A DNA stretch of 64,000 nt from NCBI GenBank assembly GCA_033961575.1, contig CM066733.1, positions 133,722,421 through 133,786,420 on the forward strand, written 5' to 3'. The notes under the pieces are model-generated. The model saw only the letters and a list, made by a program, of their open reading frames with translations, did not search any database and had not been told where the DNA came from. This stretch comes from Aselliscus stoliczkanus (Eukaryota > Chordata > Mammalia > Chiroptera > Hipposideridae). Below, in pieces: positions 46,877 through 57,541 of the stretch. The first letter of the stretch is position 1, and every line of letters begins with the position of its first letter. The translations under genes were made by a program, and so were the position numbers.

Positions 46877-47389
46877 CTAAGGTAGGGGAAGAAAGCATCC
46901 TTGTTTCAGTATAAATTACAGCAGCAATATACGTCAATTTTCTCTTTTTAAATCTCTATTTAATATATTGATTCACATTAGTGAAGTTTGGCAGGATAAA
47001 AACAACAATTAGAATTTTAGAGTCCTCTGTAAACCTCTGTCCTAAGCCTTTTTGTTTTTTATCCTATTGCATGTCTCCTGGGTTTAGCAAGGTCTCTTGA
47101 ATTTCAATTTCCCTGCAGTCTATATCCATGTTCAAGGTGGTGGAATGAGATTAGGAATGCAGTTCGTGACCTTGAATGGGGCAGTCAACTAACCCAAAAA
47201 GGTACAAAACTCGGACATTATTTAATGGCTTTTGCTCCAAAACACTGAACAAACTAATTCATAGGTAATACCAACAAACCAATTTTAACCCAGGAAACAC
47301 CTAATTTCTATTTGTGACCAATTAATTATCTAAGGAAGCTGTTTTATGTAGCTCATTTTAAAATTGCAAGTATATATAGACCATTAAAA

Positions 47390-47830
47390 CCAGATAAAAA
47401 TTATCTGAAGTTATTAAGTTGGGGCAAAAGTAATTGTGGTGTTTGTCATTACAAATCATGGCAAAAACAGCAATTTGCACCAGCCAAATATTTCATGGAC
47501 CTTGAAAACATTAAGCTAAGTAAAAGAAACTATTCACAAAAGACTGCATATTGAATGACTCTATCTGTAATGTCTAGAATAGACAAATCTATAGAGAACA
47601 AAAGTAAATTAGTAGTTGTCTAGGTCTGGGAGGATAAGGGAAAAAGGAAGGGTGACTGCTAATGGTAGGGGTTTCATTTGGAGTGATGAAAATGTTCTAT
47701 TGTAAAATATATTGTGTTGACAGTCACACAACTCTTAATATATTAAAAACCATTGAACTGTACATTTTAAATAGGTGAATTGCACAGAATATGTATTATA
47801 TTTCAATAAAGCTGTTGTGAAAAAGTTATT
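47390..47830 (+). repeat. L1 3'-end fragment interrupted by a MADE1-like element
   Basis: L1 text such as GACCTTGAAAACATTAAGCT and TTGAACTGTACATTTTAAAT ends TTTCAATAAAGCTGTTGTGA. The miniature mariner at 47414-47488 interrupts its left part. Confidence 0.75.
47414..47488. mobile_element. MADE1/Hsmar1-like mariner miniature element (75 bp)
   Basis: Left end TTAAGTTGGGGCAAAAGTAA and right end (other strand) TTTGGCTGGTGCAAATTGC surround GGCAAAAAC. The arrangement is that of MADE1, with a short deletion in the right arm. TA flanks both sides. It is inserted in an L1 3' end. Confidence 0.7.
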
Positions 47831-49157
47831 TCTATTCCCAACTGCTACTTTAAATCTTCTATGAAATTCCTTTTTTTTTTTTTTGACTTTGTTCTAAATT
47901 CTGTGAGGTTAGAATAATGCTTTATACAAATATGCTTATCAGTTCATGATATTCTGTTTTAGGAAAGGTAAAGATGAACAAAAAACCATAAGAGGCTCTT
48001 ATGGACTTTCATTGTTCATTTGAAAATAGAACATATTCCATTCCATCTTTCAAACAGAAGTTATTTGAAAGTCAGCTGGAGCAGGTAATCTCTGGAGGTC
48101 TCATCTCATTTGTCAAATCTAAAGAAAAAGATGTTGGATAAATGGGGCGATAAAATATACTCTTGTTACACATAAAGTTAACAAGTTTGGGTGGATAAAG
48201 AAGGAAAGGAACAATGTCTTGTTGGCAGCATGCTGGCTTTTCTTTGTAGATACAGGCAGAGCCTCGTGTTGAAGAACACAGACATCAACACCTGACTGAT
48301 TTGGGTCTGAGCCTCAGTTTTGTCACATGCTAAATATGAGTCATGAAAAAAAGTCCATCTTTCTAGGCTTCAGTCAGAGGAAACTGTAAAACAAGGAAGC
48401 CTTAAGGGACGCATGGCAAGTGCTCGGTTGACAGGATGTCCCCTCCATTTTTTTATCATTCTCTTCAGTTGTGGTAACTACATATATATTCAATTCTCCA
48501 CCATGGAAGAGCACAGCACAATTAACTCAGCTTTGGACAGTTCAGCACCTCGGGCCTCTCCATGGCCACAGCAAGGATGGCCACCCCCCATGGTGGCTCT
48601 GGCTAGAAAGTGGCACTGAGGTGTGTACCAGGATGTGGACAGAAGGAACAGACGCAGGACTAGAAGCAGCAGTGTTAGTCCTGGTCCAGACACATGACTT
48701 AAAATGTGACCGACAGAATTTTGATTATAATTAGTTGTGTCCAGAGCTGTCCTAGTGAAAATAGTCTCTGGTTAGGAATATGCTCACCTAGATGGAACTA
48801 CCCTTATTCTACTTTAGTCAATTTTTGAATGAATTGGTGTTGACTATATTTACTTAAAGATAACATCATAGTCATATAATTTAAAAAATTCAAAAAATAT
48901 ATAAGTAGCAGATACAAATTTTGAAAGAGAATAGCATTTTAAGGATTTAAATATATAAACAGTGAGGATCTTTTCTTACTGACAAAAAAAAAACGGGAAA
49001 AAAATCAGAATTCATGCTTTCTATATTTTATATGGTTGAAGTGGAGATATTAATATTACATTCTAATAGGGAGTGGTGGCCATGCTACAGCAAAAAGAAT
49101 ACGCAGGTTAAAAAATAATATGTTAGCACATTGCAAATGGGAACTTTTTCTTCTTAC

Positions 49158-49264
49158 CTATTCAGTGCAAATGCATAATGAAACTTCACATGATCATGGG
49201 AGGCCAAATCAAAGGTCGGCAGCTTTTCTAAAGTCTCTACCAGCTTCACAATAGAATCATACTC
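49158..49264 (-). CDS. MAP3K5: MAP3K5 exon, TPR-like helices (human ~326-361)
   Basis: Encodes 35 codons plus 2 nt, from EYDSIVKLVETLE to HYAFALN, with AG left over to complete an Arg codon. The acceptor is GTTTGAAAG, with a weak pyrimidine tract, and the donor is TAG|GTAAGA. Compared with remembered human sequence, the first residue is Glu rather than Asp, and the His-rich turn reads SHDHVKF rather than SHHHVKF. It belongs to the helical array that packs next to the kinase domain and relays upstream binding to kinase activity. Confidence 0.95.
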
Positions 49265-50568
49265 CTTTCAAACAAGAGAACAGCATAGGATCAAACTATT
49301 AGGAGAAAAGTTCTGACAATGAAATGCTTTTTGACAACTAGATAACTGAATCTTAGTAGGGCATAACAAAACAAAAACCTAGAACCCAAGGAATACTTTG
49401 AAAACCAAGAAAACACTTTTATTTTTTTTTAAAGAAGGTGTTTGGATTATATATGTAAAATATTAGAAATATAGACTTACCACACCTGACCAGGAAAACA
49501 ATAAACCATCTAGCATGATCAGGCTGCATTGTCTAAATATGAGTAGTTTACTTCTCCATGGAGCCAGGTTCCTGGATGTGGTGTCCTATCAATTATTTTC
49601 AGGGAAATAATTTCCAAAATACCATGGATATGGAGCAACTGATTCAAATTCTAAGTAACAAAGCTATTTAATTTCAACATGAGTAAGCTACTGTAGTGGA
49701 AACCTAAGTGCCACACCTCTCCACGTATGTGAATCTCTGCTGTTCACATGAAGCTTTATTCGGGCTTGAGAGGCTGGGAATAAGAAATCGGAAGTCACTT
49801 AAAATTTACCATAAAAATCTAATGGCAAATCCCCAAATCAAAGGGGGTTCCATTCTACCATACTTTTACAATTTTAAAAAATGTCATAAAAATAACATGG
49901 CATGTTAGTGTGTTTTACATTATAGGCCTTAAAAATTATTTTTACGGGCGTGTAAAGTACAGCACAGGGAAGATAGTCAACAATATTGTAATAACGATGC
50001 GGGGTGATCATCACGTAAGTTATATAAATGTCTAATCACTACAGTATACAGCTGAAACTAACATTGTATGTTAACTGTAACTGCAATATTAAAAAAACAT
50101 TTTAATTATTTTTATAATGAATCAATTGCATATTTCTTGCTTCTGACTAGTTAGGTCTCGCACTATTCATTTCAAGCAACAAAATTTCAATGGAGATATG
50201 TCCACAAAGCTCTGGAAATTTGTGCTAGTTTCCAAAACAGAGCTTTCACATTTTGAATGACAGGTGTGCCTCAGGCTAACAGAATAGAAGAGAATATCCG
50301 TGGGTTAGCTATGAGTGCAGATTTTTCTTTTTGTCCTTTTGGGGGAAAAAGTCAGATGTTTACCATACAATTCTTTCACAATCACTGATTATTAACTCAC
50401 AGGAGTCTATTTCATCCATCATAAAATGTCAGGACACAAAGCACAGGACAGACCATAAAACATTACATGTACTAACATAAGTGACTTATTAGTTAACTGA
50501 AATTTTTTGTTAATACTCTCTTACACCTCCCATATGCTATATGAAAAAGACTTTAAACATCTTCTCAC
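49265..50568 (-). other. MAP3K5: MAP3K5 intron, 1.3 kb
   Basis: Contains an L1 tail at 49930-50095. Otherwise it is ordinary AT-rich sequence. Confidence 0.85.
49930..50095 (+). repeat. L1 3'-end fragment
   Basis: Contains AAAGTACAGCACAGGGAAGA followed by ACAGCTGAAACTAACATTGT and TTAACTGTAACTGCAAT, a common L1 tail. It lies about 475 nt upstream of the donor side of the exon at 50569. Confidence 0.7.
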
Positions 50569-50737
50569 CTGGATATCTCTGTAGGAAAGTAACAGATTTA
50601 TGACAATATCTGCTGTCAAGACCTCAATATTATCTACTCGCTGCCGAATTCTTGCCAATTCAGCTGCCAATTCTTTACCAGTGTATAAATTACGAGCTTT
50701 CCTGATATCATTGAGTATAGATTCCCGGAAATATTGG
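50569..50737 (-). CDS. MAP3K5: MAP3K5 exon, start of central regulatory region (human ~269-325)
   Basis: One base completes a split Ser codon, then 56 codons run from QYFRESIL to LLLSYRDIQ. The segment looks identical to human ASK1 270-325 as recalled. It carries the basic and amphipathic helices (KELAAELARIRQRVDN) that begin the all-helical TPR-like array. The acceptor is TTTTTCCAACAG and the donor is CAG|GTGAG, ending in phase 0. It lies only 784 nt downstream in the transcript from the preceding exon, and this interval is the shortest intron in the window. Confidence 0.97.
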
Positions 50738-51521
50738 CTGTTGGAAAAACACACATGTCACAGACAATACCAGAAAAGATTTCAATGAGAAGCAATAATT
50801 TTATAAGGAAATGAATGACATTTGCAGCATTAGTAGCTTTTAATTCATTAAGATGCACAGAGTGAAGACCTCATGCAAGTGGCATTATTAAGAAACATGG
50901 GAGTCCTGTATTTCTTTTAACATGGTGCCTTGCTTCAGAAAGAATTAAGGTAGATACTCTACGTTGATAAATTTTCCAAGAACCTTCAAGGTACTACTAA
51001 AAATGCCCAAACTTTATTTTCCATCATGGTTTTGAGGATAAATTGTTCTAAATAAATTAGGTGTACCCATGAGTTGAACATAATATAACTTTTACTTTCT
51101 AACTCAGCATCATTATTTAATAACATAAATGTCTGTTCTTGAAAATAAGTAAGAAACCATATAATATATTTCAATAAAATATAATCATGCTCTCAGCAAT
51201 TTTTGCAGTTCTTGCCCATACACTAAACGTCCCCTGGACAATGACTTGGATAACGTTTCTGTACTTTGAATACGTTTTTAGCTCTACCATCACTATAAGA
51301 GAGTCGGCAGTCCTTCTTTTTTAATGACTTCAAGTTTTTCTGTGAATAAAATCTAACATGTGGACTATGTGGCATCTATTTTATCTGCTGAGAGGATGTC
51401 ATGCATTTTTTTTCCTGGTTCTTGGCCACATACTCTGTTGAAGAAGTCTGATCAGATGCACAAATAAATAAAGTAGAATAACATTTCCCTATTATCACCG
51501 AACGGCATAATTAAACTTTAC
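50738..51521 (-). other. MAP3K5: MAP3K5 intron, 0.8 kb
   Basis: No repeat or element recognised. Confidence 0.85.
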
Positions 51522-51715
51522 CTGGAACTTGCTTGTGCCACTTTCAGAAGTTGGATGAAACGATCCACAAGAGGTAAGCATATGGGCCCAAGAAGCAGCT
51601 CGAAGTTCGGTTGCATGAGCTCTGTCAGCCCCTTCAAGAAGCTGCTATCACAACAGTAGACCTTGTTGTGTGGCGTCACCATGTAGGGAATGAACGTGTA
51701 GTTCCCGGTACACAT
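51522..51715 (-). CDS. MAP3K5: MAP3K5 exon, end of thioredoxin-binding region (human ~205-269)
   Basis: Encodes 64 codons plus 2 nt, from MCTGNYTF to KVAQASS. The segment holds the GPIC motif whose cysteine corresponds to ASK1 Cys250, the residue linked to redox-sensitive thioredoxin binding (codon at about 51578-51580). Two adjacent cysteines in the motif VYCCDSS are also kept. The acceptor is CCCCACAG and the donor is CAG|GTAAAG. The last codon is split and completed by the first base of the next exon to give Ser. Differences from human as recalled are conservative: Val to Ile and Ile to Val around TFIPYMV, and Met to Leu in SSFLKG. Confidence 0.96.
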
Positions 51716-52179
51716 CTGTGGGGACACGAGGTACCAGGGGGTGGTGAGCTGGCCTGTCCACTCCACTCTCACGTGATCCCAAGTCTTTGTAAATAATAAT
51801 ACTGAACGTGAAGGGAAGGTTTAGGAAAACCTCATTTCTTATTTATGACCTGTGAAAATGGAAACTTCCTCCAATTCTTTAGAAGGCATACTTCAAATAA
51901 TTAGGACCTACAGATGATACAAAAAACAGCAGGGCACAGTTTCTATCAATCAAGTAAATATTTATTCACCATTTCTCACGGCGAAGGAGTTATGTGTTTT
52001 AGGAAAAACAGAGTAGTTTCAAACATGGCCTTCAACCTTCAGGGACACTAAAATTTAGTCAGGGAGACACAGCATATGTACGTGAAAATAACAAGCTAAC
52101 GTTTAAGGCCTGCCCACGTGACAGGCTATGCTGCGACTGATGTCAGAACAAAGCTGCTCCCCTCTGGGCCACTCTATCT

Positions 52180-52640
52180 CAGTCATGGCTCCTTCAGTTT
52201 CCCAGTTACTAAAACTAGAGACCCAGAATTTATTCTTGATGCTTCCACTTCCTTTATAGCCCATATCCTATCAAAGTTCTGTCTATTCTACCTCCAAAAT
52301 ATATCTGGTATTTGTCCATTTTCCTCCATCTTCTTGCCAGCACTGTGGACCATGCCACCAGCATACCCGGCCTGAACCATTGTCTACTGGTCTCCCTGCT
52401 TCCACTCTTGCTCCCCAATCTATTCTCTACCCAGTCATCAAAGTGATCTTTTAACAAGCTATATCAGATCACTTCCTTCAGCTGCTTAAAGTCCCCTCCC
52501 CTTGCTCTTGGTTGAAGATAAAACACGTCACTGTAGCCAACAAGGGTTGGACTACCTAAATCCTGCCTTCCTCTCTAACCTAAACTACTCTCCAATCACT
52601 CATGTCATGACCTTCTGTCAGTTCTGAATGATGCCAAATG
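52180..52640 (+). repeat. Ancient LINE-type repeat (probably L2)
   Basis: Contains CTCCCTGCTTCCACTCTTGC, CAAAGTGATCTTTTAACAAG and CTTCAGCTGCTTAAAGTCCC, a widespread mammalian repeat text. Family assignment is from memory. Confidence 0.5.
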
Positions 52641-53609
52641 AGGGTACACCAATGCAAATAAAAGTAGAGCTGGGGAGAATAAGGGGACATTGGATTGGGC
52701 ACCTCTGAATAACAGACAAGTCTGGCCAGAGTTCAGGTCTCAGGGGAGGGAAGTGAATGCAAAGCTAAGGATTTTAAACTATATATGCTGAGTAGAGGGA
52801 ATCATGGAAGGATTCAAGGCAGGAAAGAAAACATAATCAAAGCTGTGCATTCTGACATTCTGGGCAGAAAACAGAATGGACTGAACAAGAAAGAAACAAG
52901 ATTTGAGAAAATCAGGCAGGAAGTTACAAAGTATGACCAGACTGGCAGCAGTAGCAATGGACGCATGCATTCAATGTCAAGGAATCATCTAGACATGTCC
53001 ACTGGTTACAGATATTGAGAGAAAGGAAGAAGAAGGAGTCAAAGGTGACTCCACAATCTAAAATGGGGCTTCCTAAAAAAAAAAAAAAAAAATGGCATCA
53101 TTAACAAAAGCAAGAATTGAGAAAGCAGAGCCAGACTTAATTATTTACCAATATATTGCACTCTGGGGCCCATGTCACATTATCAGGTAATGAAAAACAA
53201 ACAAAACCTGACTTCCAGTCAAAACACAAGAAGAACTTCACGAAGCTGAGGTTGGATGTGGGGTGGCAAGGTGCAATGTTCACAATAAGAAAGGTGGGGA
53301 TTCCAGGGGTGCGGGACACTCAAAGTGAAAATATACAAAAGAGAGATGGGAATATGTGATTGGCACATAAAAGAATTCCAAGCCAAAATACAGGCCTGGG
53401 AATTCTCTGATATGATTGAATCTGAAGAAATGGGAGAGATCTCTAAAAGAAAACCCTCAGAGAAAGAAAAACACAGAGAACTGAAAACCGGGACAAGATA
53501 TGTGGAAAACTCGATTTATCACTGTTCTTAGGAGTGCAGGTTATCGGTTCCCAGCCACACCAGCATTATGGAGGACAACACATCGCTTCTCTGCCCAAGA
53601 TGTAAACTA

Positions 53610-53810
53610 ATGAGAACTAACATTTATTTACCACTTGTACGTGCCAGGGCATGAATGGCCATAAGTTCACAGTCCACTGAAGAAAGTGCTCTTGTCTCCA
53701 TTTTACAGGTGAGGAAACAAACAGGTAAGGCTTGGAGTGGTCACACAGCTGGTCTGTGCTGTGCTTGGGACTCCAGCCCAGGAACTCTTTCTCTAGAGGG
53801 CAGGCCATTA
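53610..53810 (+). repeat. MIR SINE
   Basis: Contains CTCCATTTTACAGGTGAGGA followed by GTCACACAGCTGGTCTGTGC and GACTCCAGCCCAGGA, the MIR core. Confidence 0.65.
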
Positions 53811-54763
53811 TTCCAAGGGGGCTGGACACCCTCCCTAGTGGCCTTTACACACTGACACACCAACCCCTTGCCTCAGGTCACCTTCCATGAACCCTGCATG
53901 AGTGAAGGTACTGTCACACAGCAAACAGACGAGAAGTACCAAGTGCCCTTACTGCCACACTTAATTATGTATGAACATTTTATTCATTGAGGCACTGCTT
54001 GTATGTCAGGTAATGAAGCAGAAACTGGACCTCACCTTCATTTAAAGCATGAGAAGAACTTTCAGAGGTTAAGGTTTGATTTTTAAATCAAGAACATGAA
54101 AATGTTTCTTTCTCAAACTCTCTCCTTCTGGAACAATAACTGGAAGACTGATCAGGAAAAGGGAAAATGAGCATATCCTGCTTCTAAAATGTTACCGACA
54201 TCCCATGTAGCGTGTGCACCAATTTAATCCTTTCACCCAAGCCACTGCCTAGGGAGAAAAAGGCACCCATATCAAGAGGCTGCTTCCCAAAGCTTCTAGA
54301 GCTTAAACTATGAGTGGGTTTTAAAAGAGCAACAGAATCAAATACTCCGGTGTTAGCTAAGCACTGTAGCTCAAAATCACAAAACAAAGTGCTCAGAATG
54401 TTCTAAGGCACAACACGGGTACACACAGATGAAACGCCGATAAACCAGAAAAGCACTATTAGAGTTTCAGAATATTCTCTTTCTGCTACTGGATAAAAAA
54501 TCCTCAGAAATCTTACTATCATGTGTGTTTGTGTATAAGACATGAAATATAATCTTATGGAAATAGTGGGCATTGGGGAACAACACATCTGTGTAAAACT
54601 AATTCTGGGCGAGAATAACTATCAGATGTCTGAGCAGAGGAGGGGCAAAGAGAGAAAAATGAAGAGTCATACAAACAGCAGAGGAAAACAGATTCCTGAA
54701 ACTTGTCTTCCTTCAGGTCCCATGGAGTAAGGCTTCAGAACCCTTGTTGAAAATACGCATCGT

Positions 54764-55211
54764 GGGCCGGCCGAGTGGTGCATTGGTTAAGCGCTGGTTT
54801 TGGGATGCCAGCGGCCCCGGTTCGGATCCCACATGAGGGCCAGTGACACTGCCCTCTACAGCTAACAACAGCTCCACCTGGAGCTGGGCTGTGCGAGTCC
54901 CGGTGATGGTGTGGGCTGCAGCCCCTGCTGCAGTGGGCTGCCATAGGCTACAGTGAGTGGCCCGCAGCCAGCGTGAGCGGCTGGCAGCCAGCGTGAGCTG
55001 CCAATAGCCGCGGTGAGCGACATCCAGAGGCCAGCGACCGATCTGCCTCATCCGGGAAGAGCGCAATGACGATACCAACAGTGAAGCAACATCCTCCGCA
55101 ACTAAAAAACTGAAGAACAAAAAGACAGCAACTTGTCTGTTCCCGTTCCCCGATTCCCCAACGCTGTTCCCCTCCGCCAATTCCCCAATAAAATCTTTAA
55201 AAAAAAAAAAA
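54764..55211 (+). mobile_element. Long tRNA-derived SINE (~440 bp)
   Basis: Full-length, with head, GC-rich body with both 21-bp internal repeats, AATAAAATCTTT and poly(A). A perfect 15-bp duplication, GAAAATACGCATCGT, lies at 54749-54763 and 55212-55226. The body produces a spurious 155-residue minus-strand open frame. Confidence 0.93.
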
Positions 55212-56159
55212 GAAAATACGCATCGTGCTAAGGTTTTCCTACGTTCCTGGCATCACTGCACTTTCTGGAATCTCTTCCCTGTTTCTGAGGCAACATTTTT
55301 TTTTTTTCCATTTCCTACCATTCATGATCAAAAACAGAGGACGCTGATAAGCTGCAGGAGGCACATGGATGCTACCAGGCCTGAGCTAAGAGACAGCTCA
55401 GCGAGCGTGCAGTGAGGGTTGCTAGTGGGATGTTGCGTTTTGGTGTTTTTTTAAAAAAGATACAAACTATTGAGTAAAGCACTTTTTCAAAATCTTGAAA
55501 ATTAATAATATGGGAACATTTCATTCCTACGTTGGTTCACATATAACTTAGAAATATCATCATTGCAATATATTTATAGATTTCTACCGAACCCTGAGTT
55601 TGAAATAAGTAATAACTTAAAGCAAAATAAAAATAACCACTGTGAGATCAAGAACAGACACCTCAGGTGTAACCGCTGCCTTTTATTAATAACTTGCTAC
55701 CTCTTAAATATTTAAACCTGCTTGCTGAAGAAGAAAGACCACATTTCCTTACATTTCAAAACACTAAGGCATGGCCATAAAATAACAATGCTGATCTCTG
55801 TGGCCCATGGTTGTTTTCATGGCTATAAAACCTACAGATCAAAATCTAGTCTTATTCTAATTATCTTTACTGTTGTTTTTTTTTGAAATAATCCCAATTC
55901 TGTTTTTCAATTTTTAAAAACTTCATAAAGATGAACAGACTGTGGGTGTAGAACATGAATTAAGCTTCTAGTAGAAATGCTCTTGGCATTCAAACACATT
56001 GAAATGTATGCTCAAAAAACTCACCTTTTGATAAGGACACCCAGCACCTATAACACAGCAGCTTATTCAAGTCAATGGCACCTTGTTGATAATATGAACT
56101 ATTCGGTCATCTTATAAATCTGCTTCTCCATCCAAACCATCATGGGCATGATTAGCCCT

Positions 56160-56465
56160 TTCTACCAATCAGGTCTCAGGTAAATGGTATTTACTCTAAA
56201 AGGCCTTACACGACCATTTGCTATAATAGTCACCACTCTTTAATTCGTTGCCTTATGTTCATTTTCTAACTGGTTTGTTTGCTTATTTGTTTGTTGACCT
56301 TTCCCCCAACTAGATTCTGGCACTTCTTATTTGTTGTCTCCTGGAATAGTTCTAGAATAGGGTTGTTTCCACTTTCAACCTCCTAGTGATAATCTATTAT
56401 GACACCAAGCCCAAAGCCTGGCACATGGTACATGTTCAATCAACATTTGTTTAATAAAATTTATT
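56160..56465 (+). repeat. L2 3' end
   Basis: Contains ACTAGATTCTGGCACTTCTT followed by AAAGCCTGGCACATGGTACA and TTCAATCAACATTTGTTTAA, the L2 tail pattern. Confidence 0.6.
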
Positions 56466-56951
56466 ACACTAAATCGATGCATGAAAGGATAATTACTCAT
56501 TTCCTGTTGAGATATAAAAGATGAGTTTATAATGACAACATTATTTATGCTGCAGTAAGTCTCCGAGCTGGTAAAACCTTAACCATAAGTTTTTCAATTT
56601 CTGATCTAAGAAAATACTATCAATTGTATTTTTAAGGTTATCTTAAATCAAATCATGTGCAAATCTTTATATAGTATGTTATTTCCACTCTAAATTGCAG
56701 AGATACATTCTTTAAGGTATTTAAATACTGGCTTACTTTACAAAATGAAAAATACAACCACTGGCATAACAAGGCCAATTCCTCTATTATAATTTTTCTT
56801 CATGCATTTAAAAATGTCTTATTTTTATTACTTTTAACTTTTGTTTAATTCTGTGTGGAGGGTAGGAATTCTGTAGTATGGTCTCAAAGGAAGATATAAG
56901 ATTTAGGAACTTAAATCAATCTCTATAGATAAATTGATGGTACATAGATTT

Positions 56952-57095
56952 TATACATATATAAGTATATATATGTATGTGCATATATGTGTATGTATAT
57001 CTATAATTTGTATATATAATGTATATATGTATACTCATATCGATATACATACATACATGCATACACGTGTGTGTGTAACTGTGTGTGTATATATG
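56952..57095. repeat. Alternating purine-pyrimidine (TA/TG/CA) tract
   Basis: About 140 bp made almost wholly of TA, TG and CA steps, including CATACATACATGCATACACG and GTGTGTGTAACTGTGTGTGT. It lies about 420-570 nt downstream of the microexon donor in the transcript. Confidence 0.9.
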
Positions 57096-57222
57096 CTGCT
57101 TTAGTGCCATTCACAATGTCACAAAATTGGATATACTTTGGACATTTTTTTTTCCAAAACATAATTACATATTTAAAACACAGATATCAGTGTCATCCCC
57201 ATTATTAAAAAATTTTACTGTA

Positions 57223-57332
57223 GGGCCTGCCAAGTGGCACGGTGGTTAAGTGCTGGCTTGGGAAGCCAGCGGCCCTGGTTTGGGTCCCACATATGAGGGA
57301 CAGTGGCACTGCCCTCAAAAAAAAAAAAAAAA
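57223..57332 (+). mobile_element. Short tRNA-derived SINE
   Basis: GGGCCTGCCAAGTGGCACGG head and end GGCACTGCCCTC plus poly(A). Flanking AATTTTACTGTA-like repeats are imperfect. It lies about 185 nt past the microexon donor in the transcript. Confidence 0.88.
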
Positions 57333-57517
57333 TTTTTTTTTCACTGTAAAGGAATATTTAGATAAAATAACACTGTTTATATTGATATGTCAGAAACTAT
57401 AAAGAGGAAAAACAGAGATAGAAATTAAAATTTTGTACAGATGAAAATGATACCAGAGATTAGTAAAGGGGTAAAAAGATTTAAAAAATGTCTGGAAGGG
57501 TTAGGTAAAATACTTAC

Positions 57518-57541
57518 AGTATTCTTCTGGCAAATGATTTC
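57518..57541 (-). CDS. MAP3K5: MAP3K5 24-nt microexon (EIICQKNT)
   Basis: This exon encodes exactly eight residues, EIICQKNT, matching human ASK1 197-204 in the thioredoxin-binding region. It is bounded by a good acceptor (a pyrimidine tract ending TTTTCAG on the minus strand) and a strong GTAAGTA donor. Its length is a multiple of three and both edges are phase 0, so skipping it would keep the frame. The next exon begins MCTGNY, as expected after KNT. The preceding residues (DSLQSLK in human) are not encoded anywhere between here and 64000, so the upstream exon is outside the window. The identification rests on an exact eight-residue match plus splice sites and gene order, not on length. Confidence 0.9.

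Larger units (their letters stand above)
46877..49157 (-). other. MAP3K5: MAP3K5 intron, 2.3 kb
   Basis: L1 end with a MADE1-like insertion. A MIR-like piece may lie near 48270-48400. Nothing is recognised in 48400-49157. Confidence 0.8.
51716..57517 (-). other. MAP3K5: MAP3K5 intron, 5.8 kb
   Basis: An L2-like block, a MIR, a long SINE, a short SINE and the alternating TA/TG/CA tract are seen. 52640-53600, 53810-54745 and 55230-56160 show no gene. Confidence 0.8.

Noticed and set aside
54713..55180. 155-codon minus-strand open frame, with similar ones at 17705-18101 and 45965-46327
   Set aside because: They are the antisense of the GC-rich body of the long SINE. The same peptide text recurs in all three SINE copies.
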